Shown piece by piece: positions 37,112-46,093 of a stretch of DNA of 64,000 nucleotides (its first letter is position 1; every line of letters starts with the position of its first letter). This stretch comes from Bacillota bacterium (lineage in GTDB: Bacteria > Bacillota > Clostridia > Lachnospirales > Lachnospiraceae), in NCBI GenBank assembly GCA_023442465.1, contig JAEZZQ010000001.1, positions 169,084 to 233,083 of the forward strand, in the 5' to 3' direction. Position numbers and translations under genes: made by a program. The notes beneath the pieces are model-generated. The model saw only the letters and a program-made list of their open reading frames with translations. It was not told the origin of the DNA and did no database searches.

Positions 37112-37606
37112 ATGAAAAAAATATGGGAAACCGGTGTGATTCTATTTGCAGCTATGGGATTTTGGGGTATGATATATCCTGACTTGTGTTTTACACAGGA
37201 CATATGCCGAGTTGTTTATGTGGATACATATGGCAGTATGCAGGATATAGGAAAGCTGGAAGATGCAGGGAGTGCAGAAAGCATAGGAAATGCGCAAAGT
37301 ACGGGAAATGTGCAAGGGGTAGGAAATGCGCAAAGTACAGGAAATGTAGAAAATGCAGGAAATATAGAAAGTATAGAGGATTTGTCCGGGCAGGATATGT
37401 ATACTCAGCTTAGTAACGCCAAGCCGGGACAAATTCGGGTAAAAAGCGCATTTTTTGATTATTTTTTCGGCAGCAGCGAAGAAGCAGCGAAAGATGCTTC
37501 CGGACAAAGCACCGATACGCCGAAGAGCTTGAAGGAAACGGCGAGTATAACAGAAAGCAAAGGAAATAGCAATGGCAGTAATAAAGGAAGCAAAGGCTCT
37601 CAATGA
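37112..37606 (+). CDS. Secreted or anchored protein with hexapeptide repeats
   Basis: 164 residues. AAGGAG lies seven bases before the ATG. An N-terminal hydrophobic segment (about 8-28) is followed by six six-residue repeats of the pattern x-G-N-x-[QE]-x at residues 52-87, encoded by six 18-base units. The end is Ser/Thr/Lys/Gly-rich and disordered. The gene overlaps murI by 35 bases. I know no function. Confidence 0.65.
   Translation: MKKIWETGVILFAAMGFWGMIYPDLCFTQDICRVVYVDTYGSMQDIGKLEDAGSAESIGNAQSTGNVQGVGNAQSTGNVENAGNIESIEDLSGQDMYTQLSNAKPGQIRVKSAFFDYFFGSSEEAAKDASGQSTDTPKSLKETASITESKGNSNGSNKGSKGSQ
37265..37372 (+). repeat. 18-base coding minisatellite, six units
   Basis: Six units in phase with the codons, with consensus near AYAGGAAATGYRSAAAGT, encode AGSAES, IGNAQS, TGNVQG, VGNAQS, TGNVEN and AGNIES. 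The first unit is the most diverged. Confidence 0.85.
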
Positions 37607-38414
37607 GCTGCCCGTAGGAGTGTTCGATTCGGGCGTGGGTGGTCTGACCGTGGCAAGAGAAATCATGCGGCAGATTCCCAACGAGAAAATAATATATTTC
37701 GGGGATACGGCAAGAGTGCCTTACGGAAGCAAATCCAAAGAGACGATTACGAAATACTCCAGACAAATCGTACATTTTCTGCAGGAGCAGCAGGTCAAGG
37801 CAATCGTAATCGCCTGTAATACGGCCAGTGCTTATGCTCTGGATGAGATCGAAAAGGAAATCGATATGCCTATCATCGGAGTGGTAAAGCCGGGAGCAAA
37901 GGTGGCTGCAGAGGCTACGGCAAACGGCAGGATAGGTGTTATCGGAACGGAGGGTACGGTAGGAAGCCGCATCTACTCTACATATATCAATAAAATAAAT
38001 CCTGACATCAAGGTGATCGGCAAGGCGTGTCCGCTGTTCGTTCCTCTTGTGGAGGAAGGACTTTGGCAGGACCCGGTAACGGATGAAATTGCGACAAGAT
38101 ATTTGAGTGAACTCATCGACTGCGATATCGACACGCTGATTCTCGGCTGCACCCATTATCCGCTGATTCGTTCCACCGTAGGAAAAATCATGGGGGAAAA
38201 AGTAACCCTGGTCAATCCTGCCTATGAGACGGCGAGGGAGCTAAAGGAGCTGTTAGAAAGAGAAAAGCTGTTAAATGAGAAAGCCCCCGGCCTTGGTGAT
38301 AACCGCTACCGCTTCTACGTGAGTGATATGGCTGATAAATTCAAGACCTTTGCGAATTCTATTTTGGAATACGGAATATTATCCGCAAAAACTATTAATA
38401 TAGAGAACTATTAG
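37572..38414 (+). CDS. murI: Glutamate racemase
   Basis: 280 residues. The two catalytic cysteines are in VIACNTASA and LILGCTHYPLI, and the N-terminus VGVFDSGVGGLTV is the family signature. It supplies D-glutamate for peptidoglycan. The start overlaps the repeat-protein gene by 35 bases, so the two are probably coupled. Confidence 0.95.
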   Translation: MAVIKEAKALNELPVGVFDSGVGGLTVAREIMRQIPNEKIIYFGDTARVPYGSKSKETITKYSRQIVHFLQEQQVKAIVIACNTASAYALDEIEKEIDMPIIGVVKPGAKVAAEATANGRIGVIGTEGTVGSRIYSTYINKINPDIKVIGKACPLFVPLVEEGLWQDPVTDEIATRYLSELIDCDIDTLILGCTHYPLIRSTVGKIMGEKVTLVNPAYETARELKELLEREKLLNEKAPGLGDNRYRFYVSDMADKFKTFANSILEYGILSAKTINIENY

Positions 38415-38442
38415 AAAGAGTTCAACGATTGGCCCGCATGAG

Positions 38443-38487
38443 CGGATTGTTTGTGCCGTAGCGCGGCATGTTTACAAGGTTGAAGGA
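38443..38487 (+). repeat. Dispersed leader motif, copy 2
   Basis: This copy of the motif at 27217 begins CGGATTGTTTGTGCCG and has the hairpin TGCCG-TAGCG-CGGCA, then GTTTACAAGGTTGAAGGA. It lies after murI and before the DUF1934 gene. It is framed by TTCAAC and GTTGAA, which are complementary. Confidence 0.75.
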
Positions 38488-38542
38488 AAAAAGCTTTCAA
38501 CTATTCATTTTGAGACCGCAAAAGCGGATATGGGGTATAATT

Positions 38543-38998
38543 ATGACAAAAGAGGTATTGCTGTCTTTAAGAGGACTACAATTCGACACGGGTTCTGTGG
38601 ACGCAGATAAGATAGAGACGATTACTCCGGCAGAGTATTATAAACGGGATGACAGCCATTACGTCATTTACGAAGAAACGACGGAAGGCTTTGACGAAAG
38701 TACGAAGAACATTATTAAGTTCAAACGTAATTCTCTGGATTTGACGAAAAAGGGACTGGTAAACGTCCATATGAGCTTCGAGAAGAACAAAAAGAATCTG
38801 ACGAGCTACGCGACCCCTTATGGGGAAATCTTAATCGGAATCGACGCCAGAAGCATCCGGCTGGGCGAAGAGGAGGAGAGAATCGTGGTGGATGTGGATT
38901 ATGCTCTGGAAATCAATTATGAACATTTCGCGGATTGTAAAATAAGAATGGACATACGTTCCAAGGAAAGCGGAGGCTTTTCGCTTCAGGGAGAATGA
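38543..38998 (+). CDS. DUF1934-family protein
   Basis: 151 residues from ATG 38543. The beta-barrel-like sequence (LLSLRGLQFDTGSVDAD, then SYATPYGEILIGI) fits DUF1934, whose members resemble lipocalins and are found mostly in Firmicutes. The frame stays open to 38468, but the upstream part belongs to the leader motif. No function is known. A terminator follows. Confidence 0.78.
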   Translation: MTKEVLLSLRGLQFDTGSVDADKIETITPAEYYKRDDSHYVIYEETTEGFDESTKNIIKFKRNSLDLTKKGLVNVHMSFEKNKKNLTSYATPYGEILIGIDARSIRLGEEEERIVVDVDYALEINYEHFADCKIRMDIRSKESGGFSLQGE

Positions 38999-39004
38999 GA
39001 ATGA

Positions 39005-39039
39005 AAAAGACGGCACTGCATTTCGCGAGGCCGTCTTTT
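39005..39039 (+). terminator. Terminator after the DUF1934 gene
   Basis: AAAAGACGGC pairs with GCCGTCTTTT across a loop of about 15 bases. Confidence 0.85.
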
Positions 39040-39143
39040 CTATATTCTATATCAGTATTAAATATATCATATTTTAGTAATATTTTCGTTTGCTGTATTC
39101 GATCATTAAGTTAAGTACAGTAATTTTTTATTTATTATTCGCT

Positions 39144-39620
39144 TTATTTTATGGGCTTTGCTCCGGCCTTTTCCTGAAGTCTTTCCACCGTGCGTCTAAA
39201 TGCGCTTTGCTTCTTCTTGGGAGCGGCTGCCTGCTTGCCGTGGAGTCCCTTTACATCGGTAATATATATACCGCTTACGACTGCCTTTACTTCTTTCTTT
39301 ACAGGGACCATATCGTAAATCTTCTCATCGCAGACGAGAGTCATGATCTGCGGACCGATCTTCGCTTTTACAATGGGAAATTTGGAAAAACGCAGCAATC
39401 TGGGTGTCTGCTGGATTACGGTTTGAGGAAGTCCTGAATCTTTCATCTTCATCCGTTTCTTATCGATGATAAGCATGGAAACGGTCTGCTTCATCGCATC
39501 AATCTGTTCCTGCTGCGCTTCCTGTTTCTTCTGTGCCTTTTTCCCGAGGAAATACAAAACGGCGACAGCAATGGCTAAAACGGCTAATATGACTAATAAT
39601 ACAATTGATAAAGTATTCAC
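39144..39620 (-). CDS. Small membrane-anchored hypothetical protein
   Basis: 158 residues. One N-terminal membrane segment (LSIVLLVILAVLAIAVAVLY) is followed by a Lys/Gln-rich coiled-coil-like stretch and a soluble beta-rich part (KAKIGPQIMTLVCDEKIYD), with a basic tail. AGGAGG precedes the start. The architecture resembles YajC-like proteins but I cannot assign it. Confidence 0.7.
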   Translation of the reverse strand: MNTLSIVLLVILAVLAIAVAVLYFLGKKAQKKQEAQQEQIDAMKQTVSMLIIDKKRMKMKDSGLPQTVIQQTPRLLRFSKFPIVKAKIGPQIMTLVCDEKIYDMVPVKKEVKAVVSGIYITDVKGLHGKQAAAPKKKQSAFRRTVERLQEKAGAKPIK

Positions 39621-39715
39621 AAAAGTTCCTCCTATTTTAGGTTAATGCAAAATTTATTGTAGCATTGTTTCCTTAAATAATCAAGCGCAATTGTACTGCT
39701 CGGGCTTTAGCAATG

Positions 39716-39846
39716 TTACTGTTCACTCCGTTCTCAGTAACGTATGATTTCTGCATTTAAATTCGCTCCGCGAAGCAGAAATCATCTCTTGTATCACGTT
39801 CTTACGCAGCTTAACAGCAAGTGTCAAGCTGCTGTGTGAACAGTAA
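39716..39846 (+). repeat. Dispersed repeat family A, copy 1 (131 bp)
   Basis: It begins TTACTGTTCAC and ends GTGAACAGTAA, an 11-bp terminal inverted repeat. Inside are further hairpins: GTTACTG with CAGTAAC, TGATTTCTGC with GCAGAAATCA, and CAGCTT with AAGCTG. There is no reading frame. The second copy is at 47137. Confidence 0.9.
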
Positions 39847-39952
39847 ATTTCGTTGAAGAAACAGGAGGAATGTTATATAATAAGCGGTAAGGGCGAGTAG
39901 ACAAAGGCGGCGTATCCGCCTTTGGATGCCGGAAAGAGATAAGGGTGAGTTT

Positions 39953-41419
39953 ATGATTTGGGAAAATGCTCAGGCGGGCTTTTCATTTATTTTCAGCCAT
40001 CTGATTTTCATTAACTTGATATTTGCGGTTATTATCGTATTTTTCCAGAGGAAGGATCCGAAGGCCATATGGACATGGATGCTGCTTTTGTATTTTATTC
40101 CGATTCTCGGGTTTGTGTTTTACCTGCTCATCGGAACGGACATGCATAAGCAGAAAATGTTCCGAATCAAGGAGATAGAAGACCATTTGAACGACGCGAT
40201 CCGCAGACAGGAATACAGCCTGCGAAACAAGGAGCTGGAACACAAGGACCCGGAGATCGCGGAGTATTCGGATTTGGTCATGTACAATCTGGAAGCATCG
40301 GGAGCCATGCTCACGAATGACAATGATATTACCGTTTTCACGGATGGAAATGAAAAATTTGAGGCGCTCATTGCGGATATGCGGAAGGCGGAGAAATATA
40401 TCCATGTGGAGTATTATATTATAAAAAACGATGTATTGTTCAACCGGATCAAGGACGTGCTGGTGGAAAAGGTGAAGGAAGGCGTGGAGGTGCGTGTTCT
40501 CTATGACGGCATGGGCTGCCGTTCCGTTCGGAAAAACTATTGGAGGAAGCTGAACAGTCAGGGGATAAAGACCTCGGAGTTTTTTCCGGCTTTTTTAAGG
40601 CGTCTGCATCTTCGTATCAATTACCGCAACCATAGAAAAATAGTGGTAATCGATGGAAAAATAGGATATGTGGGCGGGTTCAACATCGGCAAGGAATATA
40701 TCGGGCTGGATAAAAAATTCGGTTATTGGCGGGATACCCATCTAAGGATAACGGGAACGGCGGTGTTTGCCCTGCAGATTCGTTTTGCTTTGGATTGGAA
40801 TTTTACAGCGAAGGAAAACCTGTTCCTGACAGGTAAATATGTCTATCAGGGGCCAGTGGAATCGGAGCAAAACTGCGAAGTACAGATCGTATCCAGCGGT
40901 CCTGATTCCAGATACCAGAATATACGGGATAACTATCTGCGCCTGATTGGCAAAGCGAAAAAGAGCATTTATATACAGACTCCCTATTTCATACCCGATG
41001 AGGCAATGTTTTCTGCATTGATGATAGCCGTTCATTCGGGAATCGAGGTAAATATAATGATTCCCTGCAAGCCGGACCATCCATTTGTCTATTGGGCGAC
41101 TTATTCCTATATCGGAGATCTGGTTATGGAGGGGGCGAAATGTTACACTTATAACGATGGCTTTCTTCATGCCAAGGGAATGGTGGTGGATGATAAGGTG
41201 TTGTGCTACGGTACAGCCAATATGGATATCCGCAGCTTTTTGCTTAATTTCGAGGTGAATGCAGTCATATATAATGAGGAACAAGCGATAAAGATGAGGG
41301 AGATTTTCGACGAGGATATGAAAAAGTGCAAACAGATTACGAAGAACGGATATGTGAGCCGTTCTTTGCGGGTAAGATTCTTAGAGCAGGTGAGCAGGCC
41401 TCTTTCTCCTTTATTATAA
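39953..41419 (+). CDS. cls: Cardiolipin synthase
   Basis: 488 residues. Two membrane segments at the N-terminus are followed by two phospholipase D (HKD) motifs, HRKIVVIDG (in INYRNHRKIVV) and HAKGMVVDD. It joins two phosphatidylglycerols to cardiolipin at the membrane. ATG 39953 has AAGGGTGA shortly upstream; ATG 39926 has none. It lies between two repeat-containing gaps, alone on its transcript. Confidence 0.95.
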   Translation: MIWENAQAGFSFIFSHLIFINLIFAVIIVFFQRKDPKAIWTWMLLLYFIPILGFVFYLLIGTDMHKQKMFRIKEIEDHLNDAIRRQEYSLRNKELEHKDPEIAEYSDLVMYNLEASGAMLTNDNDITVFTDGNEKFEALIADMRKAEKYIHVEYYIIKNDVLFNRIKDVLVEKVKEGVEVRVLYDGMGCRSVRKNYWRKLNSQGIKTSEFFPAFLRRLHLRINYRNHRKIVVIDGKIGYVGGFNIGKEYIGLDKKFGYWRDTHLRITGTAVFALQIRFALDWNFTAKENLFLTGKYVYQGPVESEQNCEVQIVSSGPDSRYQNIRDNYLRLIGKAKKSIYIQTPYFIPDEAMFSALMIAVHSGIEVNIMIPCKPDHPFVYWATYSYIGDLVMEGAKCYTYNDGFLHAKGMVVDDKVLCYGTANMDIRSFLLNFEVNAVIYNEEQAIKMREIFDEDMKKCKQITKNGYVSRSLRVRFLEQVSRPLSPLL

Positions 41420-41495
41420 TAGGAATAAGGTGTTACGGTTTGCCCTATCATTACCGTAAGGTGCTTTTGCCAATATGTTGTCACTATCCAGCATT

Positions 41496-41620
41496 CCATA
41501 CCGCGGAGCCTAAATTGCGTCGCTGTGCAATTTTACCAGGGCTGCAAGAGCCAAAATGCAGTGGCACCGCATTTTGTGTGCATATATGCTGCAGTTTGGC
41601 CGAAGTCTAAACAGTAACAA
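41496..41620 (+). repeat. Dispersed repeat family B, copy 1
   Basis: About 125 bases from CCATACCGCGGAGCC to AAACAGTAACAA. It is the same sequence, on the opposite strand, as 47273-47402, with roughly one change in five bases. It is not coding. A small hairpin, TTACGGT with ACCGTAA (41433-41459), lies just before it. With this repeat and hairpin the 332-base gap is mostly explained. Confidence 0.8.
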
Positions 41621-41751
41621 TAAGTTATGAAAAAAATAGGAAAAGGGTTTTAAGAAGGGGAGATTTGTGGTATAACTGAGGTATTGCCTATTTTATGTGA
41701 AGTACTGGTATCTTACATAAGGTAAGGCGGAAAAAGGAGAAAGATTTAAGA

Positions 41752-42822
41752 ATGAAAAATAAAGCAATGTTGTTAAAAATTGTGAGTGTTGCTGTTATGA
41801 CGGCGGCGGCAGCTACATTTGCGGGATGTGGAAGTACAGATGACAGTCAAAAGGTATATTTGAATGAAATTGACGCGAAGGATTATGTGAAGCTTGGTGA
41901 ATATAAAGGCTTGGAGATTACGCAGGCGGACCCTGAGGTTACGGATGAAACGAGGGATTCCTATATCAACTATCTTCTTAGTATGAATCCGGATAGGGGA
42001 GTTATAGAGGGAGATACGGTAAATATCGACTACGTGGGTACCCTGGACGGCGTTGCTTTCGATGGCGGAACCGCGTCGGGTTCCAATCTTACGATTGGTT
42101 CGGGACAGTTTATCGATGGATTCGAGGATGGCCTGATCGGAGCGAAGGTCGGAGATACGGTGGAGCTTAATCTGACATTTCCGGAGGGGTATCAGGCTGC
42201 GGAACTGGCGGGCAAGGATGTAGTATTTACGGTGACGATCAACACGATCATGTCAGCCACACCGCAGGAACTGACAGATGAATACGTGAAGGGACTTGGC
42301 ATTGAGTGCAGTACGGTGGAAGAGTATCAGCAGTATGTTTACGATATGATGTATGAGGAGCAGCTGAGCGCATATGATATTCAAGTGGAAAATGCCCTCG
42401 CCAGCGCAGCGGTAGAAAAGAGCGAGTTCATAAAGGACCCTCCGCAGGCGATGTTAGACCGTTATAATGAGATGCTGACCTCAAGTCTTACCTCTGCGGC
42501 TGCCGCGTATGGAATGACCTTGGAGCAGTACATGCAGCTTTACTACGGAATGGATGCGGCGACTTATCCCGAGGAAATTAAAACTGAAGCCTTGAATTCT
42601 GCACAGCGCTATATCCTGCTGCAGGCAATTGCGGACGCGGAAGGCTTGAATGTGACGGATGAGGAGCTTCGGGCAGATATAGAGAACACGGTCGCAGAGT
42701 CTTCCTATGAATCTGTGGATGCGTTCAAGGAGGCGGTAGACGAGGAAAGCTACAGAGAATATATGATGAGCGAAAAGGTCTTAGGAATGATGCGCGAAAA
42801 CGCAGTAATCAGCGCAGAATAA
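41752..42822 (+). CDS. Extracytoplasmic trigger-factor-like FKBP lipoprotein
   Basis: 356 residues. The lipobox FAGC ends at Cys26. The centre is an FKBP peptidyl-prolyl isomerase domain (VNIDYVGTLDGVAFDGG, then FIDGFEDGLIGAKVGDT), and the C-terminal ~180 residues resemble the chaperone arms of trigger factor, with no ribosome-binding domain. It should assist folding of secreted proteins outside the membrane. AAAAGGAGAAAG lies upstream. asnS follows. Confidence 0.88.
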   Translation: MKNKAMLLKIVSVAVMTAAAATFAGCGSTDDSQKVYLNEIDAKDYVKLGEYKGLEITQADPEVTDETRDSYINYLLSMNPDRGVIEGDTVNIDYVGTLDGVAFDGGTASGSNLTIGSGQFIDGFEDGLIGAKVGDTVELNLTFPEGYQAAELAGKDVVFTVTINTIMSATPQELTDEYVKGLGIECSTVEEYQQYVYDMMYEEQLSAYDIQVENALASAAVEKSEFIKDPPQAMLDRYNEMLTSSLTSAAAAYGMTLEQYMQLYYGMDAATYPEEIKTEALNSAQRYILLQAIADAEGLNVTDEELRADIENTVAESSYESVDAFKEAVDEESYREYMMSEKVLGMMRENAVISAE

Positions 42823-42925
42823 GCGAAGAACGCCGGAAGGTAAAAAAGAGCAGAGCAGTGCAGACAGCATGGAGAAGGCAGTGCTGTGAAATAATAAACA
42901 GGTACGAGACGAGGGAGAAAAGAAG

Positions 42926-44317
42926 ATGGATTTGACAGATATCAGAGACTTATACCGTGAGCGCGGTGAGTTCGCAGGAAAAGAAGTGACGATAGGCGGA
43001 TGGATCAGAAGCATCCGCGATTCGAGGACCTTCGGATTTATTGTAGTGAATGACGGCACATTTTTCGAGCCGCTACAGATCGTGTACAGCGATAAGCTGA
43101 ATAATTTCGAACAAATCAGCAAGTTGAATGTGGGTTCGGCAATCATTGTAAGAGGAACGATAGTGGAGACTCCCGATGCGAAGCAGCCCTTTGAGCTGCA
43201 AGCGGAGGAAATAGAGGTGGAAGGCCTTTCCACGGCGGATTATCCGTTGCAAAAGAAGAGACACAGCTTCGAATATTTGAGAACAGTTTCCCATCTGCGC
43301 CCGCGTACCAATACGTTTCAGGCAGTATTCAGGGTGCGTTCGTTGATTGCTTACGCGATTCACACATTTTTCATGGAGAGAGGCTTCGTCTATGTGCATA
43401 CTCCGCTCATCACGGGAAGCGACTGCGAAGGTGCAGGAGAAATGTTTCAGGTAACCACCATGGACCTGAAGGATATTCCGAAAAATGAGGACGGAAGTAT
43501 AGATTTCAGCAAAGATTTCTTCGGCAAGGCAACCAACCTTACCGTAAGCGGACAGCTTAATGTGGAGTCCTATGCATTTGCTTTTAAAAATGTTTATACC
43601 TTTGGCCCTACCTTCCGTGCAGAGAATTCCAACACCACGAGGCATGCGGCGGAATTCTGGATGATTGAGCCGGAAATCGCCTTTGCTGACTTGAAGGATG
43701 ATATGATTCTTGCGGAATCGATGCTAAAGCATGTTATTCGTTATGTGCTTGAAAATGCAAAGGAGGAAATGAACTTCTTTAACCAGTTTGTGGATAAGGG
43801 ACTGATTGAGCGTCTTACCCATGTGCTTAACTCCGATTTCGGACATGTTACCTATACAGAGGCGATTAAGATACTGGAGCAGCATAATGACGAATTCGAA
43901 TATAAGGTATTCTGGGGCTGCGATCTGCAGACTGAGCACGAGAGGTTTTTAACCGAGCAGGAATTCAAGCGTCCTGTATTCGTAACGGATTATCCGAAGG
44001 AAATCAAAGCCTTCTATATGAAGCTGAACGAGGATGGCAAGACGGTTGCAGCTATGGACTGCCTCGTACCGGGAATCGGCGAGATTATCGGCGGCAGCCA
44101 GAGAGAGGATAAGCTGGAGCTTCTCGAGAAGCGCATGGAGGAACTGGGACTGGACAAAGAAGATTACGACTTTTATCTTGATCTCAGAAAATACGGTTCC
44201 GTGCGGCATGCGGGCTTCGGACTGGGCTTCGAACGCTGCGTTATGTATTTGACGGGAATGGGAAATATCAGAGACGTTGTTCCTTTTCCCAGAACGGTGA
44301 AAAACTGCGATTTATAG
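42926..44317 (+). CDS. asnS: Asparaginyl-tRNA synthetase
   Basis: 463 residues, a class II synthetase. An N-terminal OB fold ([18 protein letters not shown]) binds the anticodon, and motif 2 ([18 protein letters not shown]) and motif 3 ([15 protein letters not shown]) form the active site. It charges tRNA-Asn. No T-box is visible in the short gap upstream. Confidence 0.96.
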   Translation: MDLTDIRDLYRERGEFAGKEVTIGGWIRSIRDSRTFGFIVVNDGTFFEPLQIVYSDKLNNFEQISKLNVGSAIIVRGTIVETPDAKQPFELQAEEIEVEGLSTADYPLQKKRHSFEYLRTVSHLRPRTNTFQAVFRVRSLIAYAIHTFFMERGFVYVHTPLITGSDCEGAGEMFQVTTMDLKDIPKNEDGSIDFSKDFFGKATNLTVSGQLNVESYAFAFKNVYTFGPTFRAENSNTTRHAAEFWMIEPEIAFADLKDDMILAESMLKHVIRYVLENAKEEMNFFNQFVDKGLIERLTHVLNSDFGHVTYTEAIKILEQHNDEFEYKVFWGCDLQTEHERFLTEQEFKRPVFVTDYPKEIKAFYMKLNEDGKTVAAMDCLVPGIGEIIGGSQREDKLELLEKRMEELGLDKEDYDFYLDLRKYGSVRHAGFGLGFERCVMYLTGMGNIRDVVPFPRTVKNCDL

Positions 44318-44358
44318 GAAAAAGTTGTCCAGGCATATAAGACTTACAGAGGTTATCT

Positions 44359-45585
44359 ATGAAGAAAAAAGCTGTGAAATTAATCGGTGTAGCTATGGCT
44401 TTCACTATGGCATTCCTTCCCTCGGGAGCGGTATACGCCTCTACGATTAATGACATTAAAAAACAACAGGCAGAGGACCAAAATAAACTGAATAGTGTGC
44501 AGGGACAAATCTCCGGCCTTCAGGGACAGCAAAAAGAGGTCAGCGGAGAGATAGACGAGCTGGATGCCAATGTGGTGGAAATTATTGCCAGCGTGGATAT
44601 CATTAAGGATGAAATCGTGGAAAAGGAAGAGCAGATCGTCGAGACGGAGGCGGAATACGAGGTAGCGAAGCAGCAGGAGGAAGAGCAGTATGCGGCTATG
44701 AAACTTCGCATCAAGTTCATGTATGAGCAGGGAGATATTTCCTACGTACAGCTTCTTATGACCAGCGACAGCCTCGGCGATATGGTGAATAAGGCGGATT
44801 ATATAGAACAGCTTTATGAATATGATAGAAAAATGCTGGAGGAATATCAGGCTGCTAAGGAGTACGTGCAGCAGGTATGGAATCAGCTGGAGGATGAAAA
44901 ATCGGAATTGGAAGCCTCCAGGCACGAATTGGAAGAAGAACAGGCATATATGGAGGAACTGCTGGAGGAGAAGAAGCAGGAGTATGAAAATTATAATGTG
45001 CAGATAGCAAAAGCAAAGCAAGAGGCTGCAGCTTATAAGACAAAAATTAAGCAGCAGACGGCTCAGATCAAAAAGCTGGAGGAAGAGGCCAGAAAGAAGG
45101 CTGAGGAAGAGGAACGAAAGAGGAAAGAAGCAGCGGCCGCGGCTGCAAATGGCGGCGATTCTTCATCGAGCTCATCGTCGTCCGGCTCTTCATCTTCAAG
45201 CTCCTCATCCGGTTCTTCCGTAAGCATTCCTTCCGGGGGAAGCGGTTCCGGTCAGGCAATCGCATCCTATGCCTGCCAGTTCATCGGCAATCCGTATGTG
45301 GCGGGTGGAACGAGCCTTACGGATGGTGCTGACTGCTCGGGATTCGTATGGCGTGTGTTCAAGGATAAGGGATACTCAGTTCCACGTACCTCATGGGAAA
45401 TACGGGACGCGGGAAGCGGAGTGGATTATTCTCAGGCGCAGCCGGGGGATGTTATCTGTTATGCGGGACATGTAGGAATTTACATAGGAAACGGAAACAT
45501 CGTGCATGCCAGCACGGAGAGATCGGGAATCAAGATAACATCAGCTACTTACAAATCGATATTGTCTGTGAGAAGAATTGCATAA
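44359..45585 (+). CDS. PcsB-like coiled-coil NlpC/P60 peptidoglycan hydrolase
   Basis: 408 residues. A signal peptide (end near VYAS, residue 28) is followed by a long coiled coil (about 30-255, heptads rich in Glu, Lys and Gln), a poly-Ser linker (about 265-298) and a C-terminal NlpC/P60 domain with catalytic Cys326 (DCSGFVWRV), His371 (GHVGIYIG) and His383 (IVHAS). The layout is that of PcsB/CwlO-type cell-wall hydrolases whose coiled coil is controlled by FtsEX. A terminator follows. Confidence 0.92.
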   Translation: MKKKAVKLIGVAMAFTMAFLPSGAVYASTINDIKKQQAEDQNKLNSVQGQISGLQGQQKEVSGEIDELDANVVEIIASVDIIKDEIVEKEEQIVETEAEYEVAKQQEEEQYAAMKLRIKFMYEQGDISYVQLLMTSDSLGDMVNKADYIEQLYEYDRKMLEEYQAAKEYVQQVWNQLEDEKSELEASRHELEEEQAYMEELLEEKKQEYENYNVQIAKAKQEAAAYKTKIKQQTAQIKKLEEEARKKAEEEERKRKEAAAAAANGGDSSSSSSSSGSSSSSSSSGSSVSIPSGGSGSGQAIASYACQFIGNPYVAGGTSLTDGADCSGFVWRVFKDKGYSVPRTSWEIRDAGSGVDYSQAQPGDVICYAGHVGIYIGNGNIVHASTERSGIKITSATYKSILSVRRIA

Positions 45586-45587
45586 AT

Positions 45588-45626
45588 AAAATCAGAAAGG
45601 TTCGCATCGCGGACTTTTTCTGATTT
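45588..45626. terminator. Terminator after the NlpC/P60 gene
   Basis: AAATCAGAAA pairs with TTTCTGATTT across about 18 bases. The T-run before the right arm and A-run before the left arm make it usable from either side. The convergent gene begins its end at 45652. Confidence 0.75.
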
Positions 45627-45651
45627 CGGAAGAATTAAATAACGTTAAAGT

Positions 45652-46059
45652 TTAAGAAAGGAGCGATTGCAGATATGCGATCGCTTCTGTGATAAGTGCC
45701 GGAACTGCCAATCCGGAAGAACCTACTATATGCAGGCTGCATTTGTTCACGGGAAGCAATATTTTCTCACAGGGTGAGGAGGCTATGGCACAAGCCATTG
45801 CAGGGGTGACCTCGCCCAAAAGGGAATCCGCGGCGATAATGCCCACCGGTCCCATGATATAATCCGCATCCCGGCAATTTACGATAACCGGATTTTCTCC
45901 GGTAGCGCCCGCATCTGCTCCTGCACGAAGCATGGCGGCTGTGGCGATGCTATTGGTACCGACAGCGATAACCTCCGCATGAATGGCGGAGGCTTTTATT
46001 TTTTCTATGAGCAGGCTGCCGATCCGGCCGCCCTGACCGTCTATTACAATTATTTTCAT
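45652..46059 (-). CDS. DUF3842-family protein
   Basis: 135 residues. The N-terminus MKIIVIDGQGGRIGSLLIEK looks like a nucleotide-binding Rossmann loop, and the centre reads VGTNSIATAAMLRAGAD. It fits DUF3842, small cytoplasmic proteins of unknown role in clostridia. It follows a lipoprotein gene by 34 bases and probably shares its transcript. Confidence 0.8.
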   Translation of the reverse strand: MKIIVIDGQGGRIGSLLIEKIKASAIHAEVIAVGTNSIATAAMLRAGADAGATGENPVIVNCRDADYIMGPVGIIAADSLLGEVTPAMACAIASSPCEKILLPVNKCSLHIVGSSGLAVPALITEAIAYLQSLLS

Positions 46060-46093
46060 GTCTTTACATCCTGTTTTTAAGCTGAGGTATTTA

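Noticed and set aside
37265..37372. CRISPR-like array
   Set aside because: The 18-base units are continuous, without spacers, and in phase with codons.
42823..42925. T-box leader before asnS
   Set aside because: The gap is about 100 bases and lacks the T-box sequence and terminator.
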